This document shows positions 53,508-62,023 of a DNA stretch of 64,000 bases, in pieces. The number at the start of each line of letters is the position of its first letter. Position 1 is the stretch's first letter. Under the pieces are notes generated by a model. It did not search any database, was not told the origin of the DNA, and was given only the letters and a program-made list of their open reading frames with translations. The translations under genes were made by a program, and so were the position numbers. The stretch is from Caballeronia arvi (GTDB lineage Bacteria > Pseudomonadota > Gammaproteobacteria > Burkholderiales > Burkholderiaceae): positions 62,001 to 126,000 of the forward strand of contig NZ_FCOM02000014.1 in the NCBI RefSeq assembly GCF_001544695.2. The letters are read 5' to 3'.

Positions 53508-54572
53508 TCAGATCGATTTGAACAGCGGGCTCTTTGCGAGCGCATCGGCGCCGTCGGCGCTGGTGAGGAACTTCTCGGTATAGATGTCGCGTTCGAAAAG
53601 CTGGCCTTGCATGAGGGTGCGGATGGCGGCTTCGATCATCATGGGCGGCCCGCACAGATACGCCTTGTGCCCGCGAAACACGCCGTCGAAATGCGCTTTC
53701 GCCGCGTCGTGCACGAATCCGCGAAAGCCTTCCCATGAGGAGTCCGCAGGTTCGTCGGAAAGCGCGGGCACGTAGGTGAAATTCGCGTGCTCGCCCTGCA
53801 GCCGCTGAAAGAGGCCGTGGTAGTACAGCTCCGCGCGATTGCGCGCGCCATAGACGAGCGTGATCTGCCGCGCGTCGTTCTCTTCCAGCATGTCGATCAG
53901 CATCGACTTCGGGCTCGACAGGCCCGATCCGCCTGCGATGAGGATCACGGGTTGCGGGTCCGACTTGCGCACGAAGAAGCGTCCATATGGGCCGCTGAAG
54001 CGAATCTCGTCGCCCGACCTGATCTGTTCGTGCAGATAGCCCGTGCCCTTGCCGCCGGGCACGCGCCGCACGTTCAGTTCGATCACGGTGCGAGAACCCG
54101 GCTTGTCCGCGAGCGAGAACGCACGCGGCATATCCTCACCCGGAATGTGCACATTCACGTACTGCCCCGCCTGAAACTCGATGCCGTTGTCCTCCAGTTC
54201 GACGAAGATGCCCTTGATCGTCGGCGTGAGATCGATCATCTCCTTCACGCGGCCCGTGTAATCGCGCACGGGGAAATGCCGTGCGTCCTCGTCTTCGTCG
54301 ATATCGGCTTCGATCGTCAGGTCCGATTGCGCCGTTGCACAGCACGCGAGGCACTTGCGCTCGTCGCGCTCGAAGTCCATCAGCGCGAACGGCGACGCCG
54401 GTCCGTGTTCGATCTCGCCGTCCACCACCTGCACCTTGCAGGTCGCGCACAGGCCGTGACAGCACGCGTGCGGCAGCCATACGCCGGCGCGCATGCACGC
54501 ATCGAGAATGGTCTGGTCGTCCTCGATCTCGATCGTCTGCCCGATGGGCTCGATGGTCAGTTGATAGCTCAT
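53508..54572 (-). CDS. dmpP: Phenol hydroxylase P5 component (reductase)
   Basis: A 354-aa FAD and 2Fe-2S reductase that passes electrons from NADH to the di-iron hydroxylase. The N-terminal ferredoxin domain has ligands Cys37, Cys42, Cys45 and Cys77 (HACCHGLCATC). The FAD segment MPRAFSLADKPG and the NAD segment ILIAGGSGLSSPKSM follow. AAGGAG lies 9 bp before the ATG at 54572; the frame is open far upstream but overlaps dmpO and dmpN. It is the fifth structural component of the multicomponent enzyme. Confidence 0.95.
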   Translation of the reverse strand: MSYQLTIEPIGQTIEIEDDQTILDACMRAGVWLPHACCHGLCATCKVQVVDGEIEHGPASPFALMDFERDERKCLACCATAQSDLTIEADIDEDEDARHFPVRDYTGRVKEMIDLTPTIKGIFVELEDNGIEFQAGQYVNVHIPGEDMPRAFSLADKPGSRTVIELNVRRVPGGKGTGYLHEQIRSGDEIRFSGPYGRFFVRKSDPQPVILIAGGSGLSSPKSMLIDMLEENDARQITLVYGARNRAELYYHGLFQRLQGEHANFTYVPALSDEPADSSWEGFRGFVHDAAKAHFDGVFRGHKAYLCGPPMMIEAAIRTLMQGQLFERDIYTEKFLTSADGADALAKSPLFKSI

Positions 54573-54595
54573 CGCATCTTCTCCTTCATCGTCGT

Positions 54596-54958
54596 CTAGC
54601 TGCGCGATCCGCCGATGCCGTTCAGGCCCGGCGTGCGGAAGCGGATCACCGCCTTGTGGCCGAGACCGTTCTCGCCGATCGACTTGTCGAAGTCGGGCGT
54701 GAACGGCGCCCCCGATCTGAACCACTCGGCGGCGTTCATATCGACGCTTCGCCAGTCGGGATGCTGCGAATACATCGACGGGAGCAGTTCGTCGATCAAC
54801 GCCCTGAACGGCGTCGACGCCTCGACAGGTATGCAATGCGGCGCGCAGAACATCAGGTGATCTTCCCAGCCGACGAAGAGCAACTGCTTGCCGTGAAAGT
54901 TCTCGACACGGTCCCGGATCTCGCCGGCGTAACCTTCCTTCAGTGCGATGACTGACAT
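54596..54958 (-). CDS. dmpO: Phenol hydroxylase P4 component
   Basis: A 120-aa subunit of the (P1-P3-P4)2 hydroxylase core. LKEGYAGEIRDRVENFHGKQ and MFCAPHCIPVEASTPF match the P4 family. It lies between dmpN and dmpP with gaps of about 23 bp on each side. Its structural role is in holding the oxygenase together; no catalytic residues are expected. Confidence 0.93.
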   Translation of the reverse strand: MSVIALKEGYAGEIRDRVENFHGKQLLFVGWEDHLMFCAPHCIPVEASTPFRALIDELLPSMYSQHPDWRSVDMNAAEWFRSGAPFTPDFDKSIGENGLGHKAVIRFRTPGLNGIGGSRS

Positions 54959-54981
54959 GATTCGTCTCCTGTGTTTTGTGC

Positions 54982-56571
54982 TTACGCCGCTTTCTGCTGT
55001 GCTTCAGGGGCTTCCTCGCCACCGTGGCTCGGCTTGCCCGTCCAGCGCAGCCAGTTGCTGCGGTCGGGCGAGTCTTCGAACTCGTGGCCGTCTTCGCCAG
55101 CGTGGATGTGGTAGTAGCGCAGCACTTCGCGCATCGGATCGAAGTCGGGTGCGGCCGGATCGACATCGTCGGCGAAGCAGTTGCCCTGATAGATCTGCTG
55201 CACCGGCATCCATGCCTGCACATACTTTTCCGGTTCGTTGTCGAAGATGTCCTTACAGCCGTCCGAGCAGAAATGGAACTTGTTGCCGAGGTAATCGCTT
55301 TCGCGATAGCAGATCTTCGTCGGGTCGTCGGGCTCGGTGAAGGCCATCGGGATCTGACACGTCTGACACAGCATCGGCAGCGTGTTGTTATAAAAGCGCC
55401 GGCCTGCTTTCTGCTCTTCGCGCCAGTATTCGAGGCGCGGGCGATAGATCTTGTCGAAGGTGGCAGGATACTTTTCCGCGAGCCACTGCATTTCGTCTTC
55501 GGAAGGAACCCACGTGTGCAGCGCCGCCGCGTGCGTGTAGTTGTAGAAGATGCCCCACGCCTCGTGCGAGAGGCGGTCCTTTTCCTTCATCGCGACTTCG
55601 TGATACTTCGGCATACGGATGCCATAGCGTTCGAGGTCATGGAACAGCGCGCCGCCGTTCTTCTCGAAGTAGGTTTCCCATGCCTCCTGCCACGACATGA
55701 TCCGCTTGGGCAGCATGTAGTCCATCATCATCGCGACGAGCGTGAGCAGGCGATAGCCGCGCCAGAACCATTTGTCGATCCATTTCTGGATGATCGGCAC
55801 GTTGCCGGGGTCCTGTTCCAGCAGGAACTTCACGACTTCGAGCCCGAGGGTCATGTGGCGCGATTCGTCGGACTGCGCGGAGAAGCCGAACGTGACCGTC
55901 GCCATGTCGCCGTTGAAGGCCGCGCCGGACATGAACGGCATGAACAGCAGGTTGGTCAGCACGTATTCGAACGAGAACGAGATCGCCGTCACGAACTCGA
56001 ACGGCCCGGCGCTCATCGCATCCTCGAAATACGACTTCGGCACCGACAGGTACCACACGCGATCGTGCATGTGCCTGAAGTCGTGAAAGCCGTTGAAGTA
56101 CTTGTTGTAGTGGCTGATCGTATGCACCTGCGTCTGCGCGTGCCGAAGCTCGTCGATCGCCTGCATCTGGCACGCGATGCGCGCGCCCGCGCCACGGAAG
56201 TTGCGCCCCGCGAGCGCGAAGCCGCGATGCGCCGCATATTCGAGCGGGCTCACACCGGTCAGAAAGAGCTTGAGCGCGTTGATGTAGCGCGGGTCCGTGA
56301 CATTGAACTGGCCGTTGTTCTGCTGGAACGCATCGATGATCGCGTAGAGCTTGCGTTCCTTCTCGCCCTGATATTTCCAGTAGGCGTCCATCGTGAGGCG
56401 GAACGGGTCTTCCCACTTGTCCCAGTCATGCACCTTGATGCCTTCGAAGCGGTCGTAGGGGAACACTTCGTCCATCGGCTGATAGGTGGTTTCCCAGCCG
56501 AGGCCGCGTGTGAGCATCGCGTAGTTTTCCTTGATGCTCAGTTTCTTCGGGGCAGGTTGCTGTGTGCTCAT
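54982..56571 (-). CDS. dmpN: Phenol hydroxylase P3 component, di-iron oxygenase
   Basis: The 529-aa catalytic large subunit that hydroxylates phenol to catechol. Di-iron ligands are Glu111 (SPLEYAAHR), Glu141/His144 (DELRH), Glu202 (SFEYV) and Glu236/His239 (DESRH), the usual two ExxH motifs. Near the C-terminus a YHS-like region holds paired cysteines (MLCQTCQ and FHFCSDGCK). GAGACGAGCAA precedes the ATG. It is slightly longer than the Pseudomonas protein (about 517 aa) because of a C-terminal Ala/Glu/Gln tail. Confidence 0.96.
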   Translation of the reverse strand: MSTQQPAPKKLSIKENYAMLTRGLGWETTYQPMDEVFPYDRFEGIKVHDWDKWEDPFRLTMDAYWKYQGEKERKLYAIIDAFQQNNGQFNVTDPRYINALKLFLTGVSPLEYAAHRGFALAGRNFRGAGARIACQMQAIDELRHAQTQVHTISHYNKYFNGFHDFRHMHDRVWYLSVPKSYFEDAMSAGPFEFVTAISFSFEYVLTNLLFMPFMSGAAFNGDMATVTFGFSAQSDESRHMTLGLEVVKFLLEQDPGNVPIIQKWIDKWFWRGYRLLTLVAMMMDYMLPKRIMSWQEAWETYFEKNGGALFHDLERYGIRMPKYHEVAMKEKDRLSHEAWGIFYNYTHAAALHTWVPSEDEMQWLAEKYPATFDKIYRPRLEYWREEQKAGRRFYNNTLPMLCQTCQIPMAFTEPDDPTKICYRESDYLGNKFHFCSDGCKDIFDNEPEKYVQAWMPVQQIYQGNCFADDVDPAAPDFDPMREVLRYYHIHAGEDGHEFEDSPDRSNWLRWTGKPSHGGEEAPEAQQKAA

Positions 56572-56595
56572 TTGCTCGTCTCCTTGAGTCGCCGC

Positions 56596-56868
56596 TCAGG
56601 CTTTCCATTCGATGATGAATTCGTCGTCGGTTTCGTCGATGTTGCCGCTCAGCGAAATCAGATTCAGTTGCAGCTCACGCAGGTCGAAGTCGCGGCCGAT
56701 GATCGCTTCGATCGATTCGCGCCGGATCACGAGCTTGCCGACGGCGTCGATCTTGACCATCGCCGGGAATGCGTTGACGACGGCGTGCGGGTTGTCCGCT
56801 TCGATGGCCTCGATGATCGGCCGCGAATCGTCGTTTGCCTGGAATGCGATGAAGACGGAATCAGCCAT
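56596..56868 (-). CDS. dmpM: Phenol hydroxylase P2 component (coupling protein)
   Basis: A 90-aa cofactorless effector that docks on the hydroxylase and couples electron use to turnover. ADSVFIAFQANDDSRPIIEA and IGRDFDLRELQLNLISLSG match the DmpM/MmoB family. It overlaps the end of dmpL by 8 bp, which suggests translational coupling, and is followed by dmpN. Confidence 0.94.
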   Translation of the reverse strand: MADSVFIAFQANDDSRPIIEAIEADNPHAVVNAFPAMVKIDAVGKLVIRRESIEAIIGRDFDLRELQLNLISLSGNIDETDDEFIIEWKA

Positions 56869-57868
56869 GACTCACCTCCACGCCCTGTTTGGCCACGCGC
56901 GCATCGAAGGCCTGTGCGACTGCTTCGAGCGCGTGATGCGCGTCGTCATCGAGGCCGGCTAGCGCAAGCGGCTTGAGCGCTTCGAGGACCACGCCTCGCC
57001 ACTTCGCCACCCACTGCGCGAGCAAGGCCGCATTGGCCGGCGATTCGGCCGCCGCGGTCTTGATGGTGGCATCGACCCAGCGGCTGGTTTCGTCGAACCA
57101 TGTGCTCGCGAACTCGTTGAGCATGCCGAGACCCGGACCGTGCAGGCGCGAGAAGCGCTCGTCGATATGCCGGTACACGAGCGGATAGAGCAGGCCATCG
57201 AGCACGACGTTTTGCGCAACGAAGGTCTCGAACCAGTCACGTACGACCATCGTGTCTTCCACGATGCGCCGCAGCCCTTGCCACATCGGATCGTTCATCC
57301 AGCGCGTCTTGCCTTCGGCGAGTGACGTGCCCTGATTGCCGTCCAGTGCAAGCCCGATGCGCGACAGGTACTGCGCGATGCCGAGCCGGTCCATGCAATG
57401 GAACATCGTCGCCTGCGTGATGGCCGTGCCCCAGCCGTAGCCGGTCACGAAGCAGTTGTTGGTGTTCGCCGCCCATTCGACGTGACGCAGCGGCACCATG
57501 ATCGATGCGATGTGCGCCTTCGCATCGTCGGAGAGATCGGTGAGCAGGCGGCGCTTCGCGACGAACTCGAGGTTCTTCTCCATCGTCTCCTGCTGCTTCG
57601 CGCGGGCGGTCGTGTAGGCGCCGTAGTAGTACTGACGCGGGTCCTTGAACGCGTACCAGTCTTTCATCACGATGCCCGTGCGGCCCTTGTCATACAGCTC
57701 GAATTCCGGCTGCCACAGCGGACGATAATGAAAGTTGACCTCGGGCTGAAGGTCGAAGGTCGCTTCCTGATAGCGGGATGCGGGCTTGTCCGCGCCGAGG
57801 CGCCGCGCGACATGCGAGAAGGTCTGCCGCACCTGCTCGACCGCTGAAGTCTTGATGTCGATCTGCAT
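56861..57868 (-). CDS. dmpL: Phenol hydroxylase P1 component
   Basis: The 335-aa smaller hydroxylase subunit of the di-iron core, homologous to the catalytic fold but without its metal ligands. FDLQPEVNFHYRPLWQPEFE and DPRQYYYGAYTTARAKQQET are typical P1 segments. AAGGAGTGACGA precedes the ATG. It starts 23 bp after dmpK and its stop lies inside dmpM. Confidence 0.95.
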   Translation of the reverse strand: MQIDIKTSAVEQVRQTFSHVARRLGADKPASRYQEATFDLQPEVNFHYRPLWQPEFELYDKGRTGIVMKDWYAFKDPRQYYYGAYTTARAKQQETMEKNLEFVAKRRLLTDLSDDAKAHIASIMVPLRHVEWAANTNNCFVTGYGWGTAITQATMFHCMDRLGIAQYLSRIGLALDGNQGTSLAEGKTRWMNDPMWQGLRRIVEDTMVVRDWFETFVAQNVVLDGLLYPLVYRHIDERFSRLHGPGLGMLNEFASTWFDETSRWVDATIKTAAAESPANAALLAQWVAKWRGVVLEALKPLALAGLDDDAHHALEAVAQAFDARVAKQGVEVSHG

Positions 57869-57891
57869 TCGTCACTCCTTGGGTATGGGGA

Positions 57892-58146
57892 TCATTCAGA
57901 GAGGCCGGGCTGTCCGTACCGCCATTTCAACTCTTCGAAATCGAGCAGCTCGCCTTCGTCGCGCGTGAGATGGATCACGCGATGCGTTCGGCAGAACGAC
58001 TGGTATTCGCGCAAGGGCATCACGAGTTCGACGCTTAAGCCCGGATCGCCGATGGAGAAATCGAACTCGACGAAGCCGTCGTTTCGTTGCTCCCTGAACC
58101 GGACATAGCGGCGCGTGATGTCGAAGGCGCGCGCGGATGTTTGCAT
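57892..58146 (-). CDS. dmpK: Phenol hydroxylase P0 component (assembly protein)
   Basis: An 84-aa protein needed for activation or assembly of the phenol hydroxylase. ITRRYVRFREQRNDGFVEFD and VIHLTRDEGELLDFEELKWR match the P0 family. It is the first gene of the operon. GGAGACAGCG precedes the ATG. A sigma-54 promoter lies about 80-100 bp upstream. Confidence 0.93.
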   Translation of the reverse strand: MQTSARAFDITRRYVRFREQRNDGFVEFDFSIGDPGLSVELVMPLREYQSFCRTHRVIHLTRDEGELLDFEELKWRYGQPGLSE

Positions 58147-58227
58147 CGCTGTCTCCTGTCTTTGGTGTCTATCGCCGGTTCCGTTCGATGAATGAATTGA
58201 TCGAGAACCGGTGTGCGCACCCTATAA

Positions 58228-58244
58228 GGCAACTCGTATGCCAA
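58228..58244 (-). promoter_or_regulatory. Sigma-54 (-24/-12) promoter of the dmp operon
   Basis: On the minus strand the sequence reads TTGGCATACGAGTTGCC. The GG and GC pairs are separated by exactly 10 bp, as required by RpoN. It matches the consensus TGGCAC-N5-TTGC except for T in place of C after GGCA. It points towards dmpK and lies on the correct side of the activator sites at 58370-58422. Confidence 0.8.
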
Positions 58245-58369
58245 TCGATGCACGCAGGCGGTCGGATTGCGTCGATGCAGCGCGGCCAAAGCTTTGTGGG
58301 AAGGGGCTGCCGCGGCCTTGAACATGTTTCGGACGCACGCGGGCACGGTCCACGCGGCGGCCGGGCGAC

Positions 58370-58422
58370 TTGATGAAATGCTCGAAAAGCCCGTGACCCG
58401 ACCTGATCAAATCCGTATCAGG
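58370..58422. promoter_or_regulatory. Upstream activator sites for the DmpR-type regulator
   Basis: Two imperfect inverted repeats lie in the 395-bp dmpK-dmpR gap. TTGATGAAATGCTCGAA (58370-58386) and CCTGAT-N9-ATCAGG (58402-58422) resemble DmpR sites built on TTGATCAATTGATCAA. Their centres are 34 bp apart, about three helical turns, and they sit roughly 140-190 bp upstream of the sigma-54 promoter. The rest of the gap shows no gene. Confidence 0.6.
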
Positions 58423-58541
58423 GAACGCACTAGTAGCCGATTCAGCCGGGCTTGCAAGCGAGGCGGCGGAGCATTGCGCGACGCGCGCACATCGCCTATC
58501 GTGGCGTCATGAAAACGGTCAGGCAGACGGAGACACGAGCA

Positions 58542-60329
58542 ATGCCACGTCGCGAGAAAGCGCCTTCGAAGGCGCAAGACGGCATGTCGATGGTTGCGCC
58601 GAAGGGCGGACCCGTCGACAGCCTGCGTTATCCCGACATCGCGGATCTGATGTCGCGGCTGCACTTCTCGCCGGGCGATGGCCGCATCTGGCTCGACGAG
58701 CAGCGCATGCTGCTCATGCATACCGGCGCGATGGGAACGATGCGGCGCGAGCTGATCGAAAGCCTCGGCCTCGATGCGGCGCGCGGGCTGCTCACGCGCA
58801 TGGGCTACAACTCCGGCGCGCGCGATGCCGAACTCGCGCGCCGTGTGCGCCCGGAAAACAGCATCACCGAAATGTTCGCGGTCGGCCCGCAGTTGCACAT
58901 GCTCGAAGGCATGACGATGGTCGAGCCGGTGCGCCTCGAAATCGATGTCGAGCGCGGCAAGTACTACGGCGAGTTCATCTGGAAGAACTGCGCGGAAGAC
59001 GAGGAGCACGTGCGCATCTACGGCATCGGCGCGGAGCCGGTGTGCTGGACGCAGCTCGGTTATGCCGCGGGTTATACGAGCGTGTTCATGGGCCGCCCGA
59101 TTCTCTATCGCGAGGTGGAATGCCGCGCGCTCGGACAGGCGCATTGCCGCATCATCGGCAAGCCGGTCGAGGAGTGGGGCGAGGAAGCCGCCGACGATCT
59201 GCGCTTCATGCGCGCGCAGAACTTCACACAGGGGCTTGCCGCGACCGCCACCGGAGGTGAGGGCGCGTTCGGCGACGAGAACATGGTCGGCGCTTCGCCG
59301 GGATTCAATGCGGTGTGCCACATGATCAGGCGCGTCGCGGGCACGCGTGCGACCGTGCTGTTCCTCGGCGAGAGCGGCGTCGGCAAGGAAGTGTGCGCCC
59401 GCACGCTGCACCGGATCAGCAAACGCGCCGAAGGCCCGTTCGTCGCCGTGAACTGCGCGGCGATTCCGGAGGCGCTCGTCGAGTCGGAGCTCTTCGGCGT
59501 CGACAAAGGCGGCTTCACCGATGCCACGCAGAGCCGCGCCGGGCGCTTCGAACGCGCGCATGGCGGCACGCTCTTTCTCGACGAAATCGGCATTCTCAGC
59601 ATGACCGCGCAAGGCAAGCTGCTGCGGGCGTTGCAGGAAGGCGAAATCGAACGCGTGGGCGGCACCGAGACGCGGCGCGTGGACGTGCGCGTGGTCGCCG
59701 CAACCAATCTCGATCTGCGCGACGAGATTCGCGCGGGGCGCTTTCGCGAAGACCTGTACTTCCGCCTGAACGTGTTCCCGATTCGCGTGCCGTCACTGCG
59801 CGAGCGGCGCGAGGACTTGCCCGTGCTGCTCAACCACATGCTGCGCAAGTATCGCGAACGGCACGAGCGCAATGTCACCGGCTTCACGCCGCGCGCGCTC
59901 GATGCGCTCCTGAACTACAGCTGGCCGGGCAATATCCGCGAATTGGAAAACATCGTGGAGCGGGGCGTGATTCTCGCGAACGATGGCGGCGCGATCGATA
60001 TCGGTCATCTCTTCACGAGCGGCGAGACGGTTGAGACCGAAAGTTTCGGCATTGGCGACGATGGCACGCTCATGGCGTCGGGCGCGCTGTCGTCGCGGCA
60101 AGGCGATGCGGGCGGCGATGAAGTCGAGCGAGTGACGCGCAAGGTGAACAGCCTCTTGCTGGGCATCGCCGGCGATGTGGAGCCGACTTCGCTCGACGAC
60201 ATCGAGACCGCGCTGCTGAAGAGCGCGGTGCAGCGGGCCGAAGGAAACCTGTCGGCAGCGGCGCGCACGCTCGGCATCACGCGGCCTCAGCTGGTTTATC
60301 GGCTCAAGAGCCGGGGATTGAGAGTCTGA
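58542..60329 (+). CDS. dmpR: DmpR/MopR-type phenol-responsive sigma-54 activator
   Basis: A 595-aa AAA+ activator. The N-terminal sensor keeps the residues that bind phenol and zinc in MopR, with identical spacing: Phe112, His119, Trp147, Tyr189, and Cys168, Glu191, Cys194, Cys202. The ATPase domain has Walker A GESGVGKE (276-283) and Walker B TLFLDE (343-348). The sigma-54 contact loop reads GGFTDA (323-328) instead of GAFTGA. A Fis-type HTH ends the protein (LGITRPQLVYRLKSRGL). I start at 58542, with GGAG 9 bp upstream; an ATG at 58509 is possible. It is divergent from dmpK, which it should activate. Confidence 0.93.
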   Translation: MPRREKAPSKAQDGMSMVAPKGGPVDSLRYPDIADLMSRLHFSPGDGRIWLDEQRMLLMHTGAMGTMRRELIESLGLDAARGLLTRMGYNSGARDAELARRVRPENSITEMFAVGPQLHMLEGMTMVEPVRLEIDVERGKYYGEFIWKNCAEDEEHVRIYGIGAEPVCWTQLGYAAGYTSVFMGRPILYREVECRALGQAHCRIIGKPVEEWGEEAADDLRFMRAQNFTQGLAATATGGEGAFGDENMVGASPGFNAVCHMIRRVAGTRATVLFLGESGVGKEVCARTLHRISKRAEGPFVAVNCAAIPEALVESELFGVDKGGFTDATQSRAGRFERAHGGTLFLDEIGILSMTAQGKLLRALQEGEIERVGGTETRRVDVRVVAATNLDLRDEIRAGRFREDLYFRLNVFPIRVPSLRERREDLPVLLNHMLRKYRERHERNVTGFTPRALDALLNYSWPGNIRELENIVERGVILANDGGAIDIGHLFTSGETVETESFGIGDDGTLMASGALSSRQGDAGGDEVERVTRKVNSLLLGIAGDVEPTSLDDIETALLKSAVQRAEGNLSAAARTLGITRPQLVYRLKSRGLRV

Positions 60330-60388
60330 TTCTCAATTCGCAATACACATCCTGATCTCAGGGTAAACCGCAGAATCGCGATTAATTC

Positions 60389-60417
60389 TTGGATATAGTT
60401 GGCGTACGGAGTATATT
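60389..60417 (+). promoter_or_regulatory. Sigma-70-like promoter upstream of the 23-codon ORF
   Basis: TTGGAT and TATATT are separated by 17 bp, a good match for a housekeeping promoter. It lies 38 bp before a short ORF with a strong ribosome site and 160 bp before the MFS gene, so it could drive both. Confidence 0.5.
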
Positions 60418-60454
60418 CGAGACAAGGCAATCTAGACCAATGGAGGACGACACC

Positions 60455-60526
60455 ATGCAAATTCATCGCACTGGCGCAGCATATGTGGATCAACGAGATT
60501 GTGTTCCGCAGATCGGATGCCGATGA
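60455..60526 (+). CDS. Possible 23-aa leader or small peptide
   Basis: A 23-codon ORF begins 8 bp after a near-perfect GGAGG ribosome site, stronger than that of the MFS gene downstream. The product (MQIHRTGAAYVDQRDCVPQI plus GCR) has two cysteines and no hydrophobic stretch. It lies between a good promoter and an aromatic-acid transporter. It may be a leader peptide that sets transporter translation, or a small protein. I do not recognise it. Confidence 0.4.
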   Translation: MQIHRTGAAYVDQRDCVPQIGCR

Positions 60527-60578
60527 TCGCGGCGCGATTCGTCGTATTTTAAATACTTGGGATACCGAAAGAAACACG

Positions 60579-61973
60579 ATGACAACAGCTCTCGCTGCAA
60601 ATTCTTTGCGCCGTCGCACGGTCGTATGGGTAGTGGCCCTCGCCACTGTGGGCTTAATTTTCGACGGCTACGATCTCGTCGTGTACGGAACGGTCGTGTC
60701 GAAATTCCTGCGCGATCCGTCGCAGATCGGGAGTGTGACGCCGGCGACCGCAGGCGCACTCGGAAGTTATGCGCTCGTCGGCGTGCTCGTCGGGGCGTTG
60801 CTCGCGGGAAGCGTCGGCGACATCCTGGGGCGCCGCAAAGTGATGCTGTTCGCGTACGCGTGGTTCTCGGTCGGGATGGCGATCACCGCGATGACCACCA
60901 CCACGGCGACGTTCGGGCTGATGCGTTTCGTCACCGGTCTTGGCGTCGGCGCCTTGGTGGCGACGACAGGCGCGCTCGTGGCGGAATATGCCCCGAAGGG
61001 CCGCAAGAACCTCTGCAACGCGATAACGTATTCCGGGGTGCCGTTGGGAAGCCTGCTGGCGGCCATGCTGGCGATCCTGCTGCTACAGCATATCGGCTGG
61101 CGCGGCATGTTCTGGATCGGCGCACTGCCTTTCGTCACGCTGCTGCCGATCGCGTATTTCAAAATGCCGGAATCGGTGGCGTGGCTCGTGAGCCGCGGCC
61201 GTCTCGATGAAGCTCGCGCCATATCGGAGCAGACCGGCGTGGAGATTCCCACGCTCGCCGAAGCCCCGGCCGCCGGCGTCCCGCCGGTCCCTTCCGAGAA
61301 AGCAGGGTTCGCCGGACTGTTCGGCTCTTATCTGTTTCCTACGATCATGCTCGGTCTGATGAGTGCTACCGGGCTGGTGCTCGTCTACTCGCTCAACACC
61401 TGGTTGCCTGAGCTGATGCTCCGGGCCGGGTTCGACGCCAAAGGGTCGCTGTCGTTTCTGCTGGTGCTCAACGGCGGTGCGGTGATAGGCGCCCTGGCAG
61501 GCTCGCGTGTTGCGGACAGATTCGGTCCCAAGCCGGTCGTCGCGGCGTGTTTTCTCATCGGATCAATCGCGATCGCGCTGCTGACTTCGAATGTGCCGGT
61601 CGGAATACTGCTGGCCCTGATTGCGATCGTCGGATTGGGCACCAGCGGCACGCAGACATTGATCTACGGCTTCGTCGCGAACTACTATCGAACCAACGTG
61701 CGGGGCGCTGGCGTCGCCTGGTGCGCCGGATTCGGACGCCTCGGGGGCGTTGTTGGCCCGCTGCTGGGGGGATTGCTGATCAGCGCAGGGCTCGCGCTCA
61801 ATTCGATCTTCTATGTTCTGGCGGTTATCGGCATCGTAGGTGTGGTTTTGACGCTGCTGGTGCCGAGAGCGCGCGGTCCGCGCGAGCTGGATGCGGCGTC
61901 TATCGAACCGTCGGTACGACCTGAATCAGGCAAGCTCGCCGTCGCTCCAGACGGCCGGGTTCCTCGCGAGTGA
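60579..61973 (+). CDS. MFS transporter, aromatic acid:H+ symporter (AAHS) type
   Basis: A 464-aa inner-membrane transporter with about 12 segments. The AAHS signature DGYD lies in the first helix (residues 29-32), and GSVGDILGRRK (77-87) is the family loop between helices 2 and 3. Such proteins import benzoate, 4-hydroxybenzoate and similar acids. Similarity starts at MTTALAANS; the open frame further upstream overlaps the 23-codon ORF. It follows the phenol module and probably feeds an aromatic acid into catechol metabolism. Confidence 0.9.
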   Translation: MTTALAANSLRRRTVVWVVALATVGLIFDGYDLVVYGTVVSKFLRDPSQIGSVTPATAGALGSYALVGVLVGALLAGSVGDILGRRKVMLFAYAWFSVGMAITAMTTTTATFGLMRFVTGLGVGALVATTGALVAEYAPKGRKNLCNAITYSGVPLGSLLAAMLAILLLQHIGWRGMFWIGALPFVTLLPIAYFKMPESVAWLVSRGRLDEARAISEQTGVEIPTLAEAPAAGVPPVPSEKAGFAGLFGSYLFPTIMLGLMSATGLVLVYSLNTWLPELMLRAGFDAKGSLSFLLVLNGGAVIGALAGSRVADRFGPKPVVAACFLIGSIAIALLTSNVPVGILLALIAIVGLGTSGTQTLIYGFVANYYRTNVRGAGVAWCAGFGRLGGVVGPLLGGLLISAGLALNSIFYVLAVIGIVGVVLTLLVPRARGPRELDAASIEPSVRPESGKLAVAPDGRVPRE

Positions 61974-62023
61974 AGTCCTGATTTCCGGTTGGAACTGATG
62001 ATGCGGGAATCATCGGAAGCCCC

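Noticed and set aside
53508..55223. A 571-codon frame that would fuse dmpP to upstream sequence
   Set aside because: The extension reads through dmpO and dmpN in another frame; a clear ribosome site and family start define dmpP at 54572.
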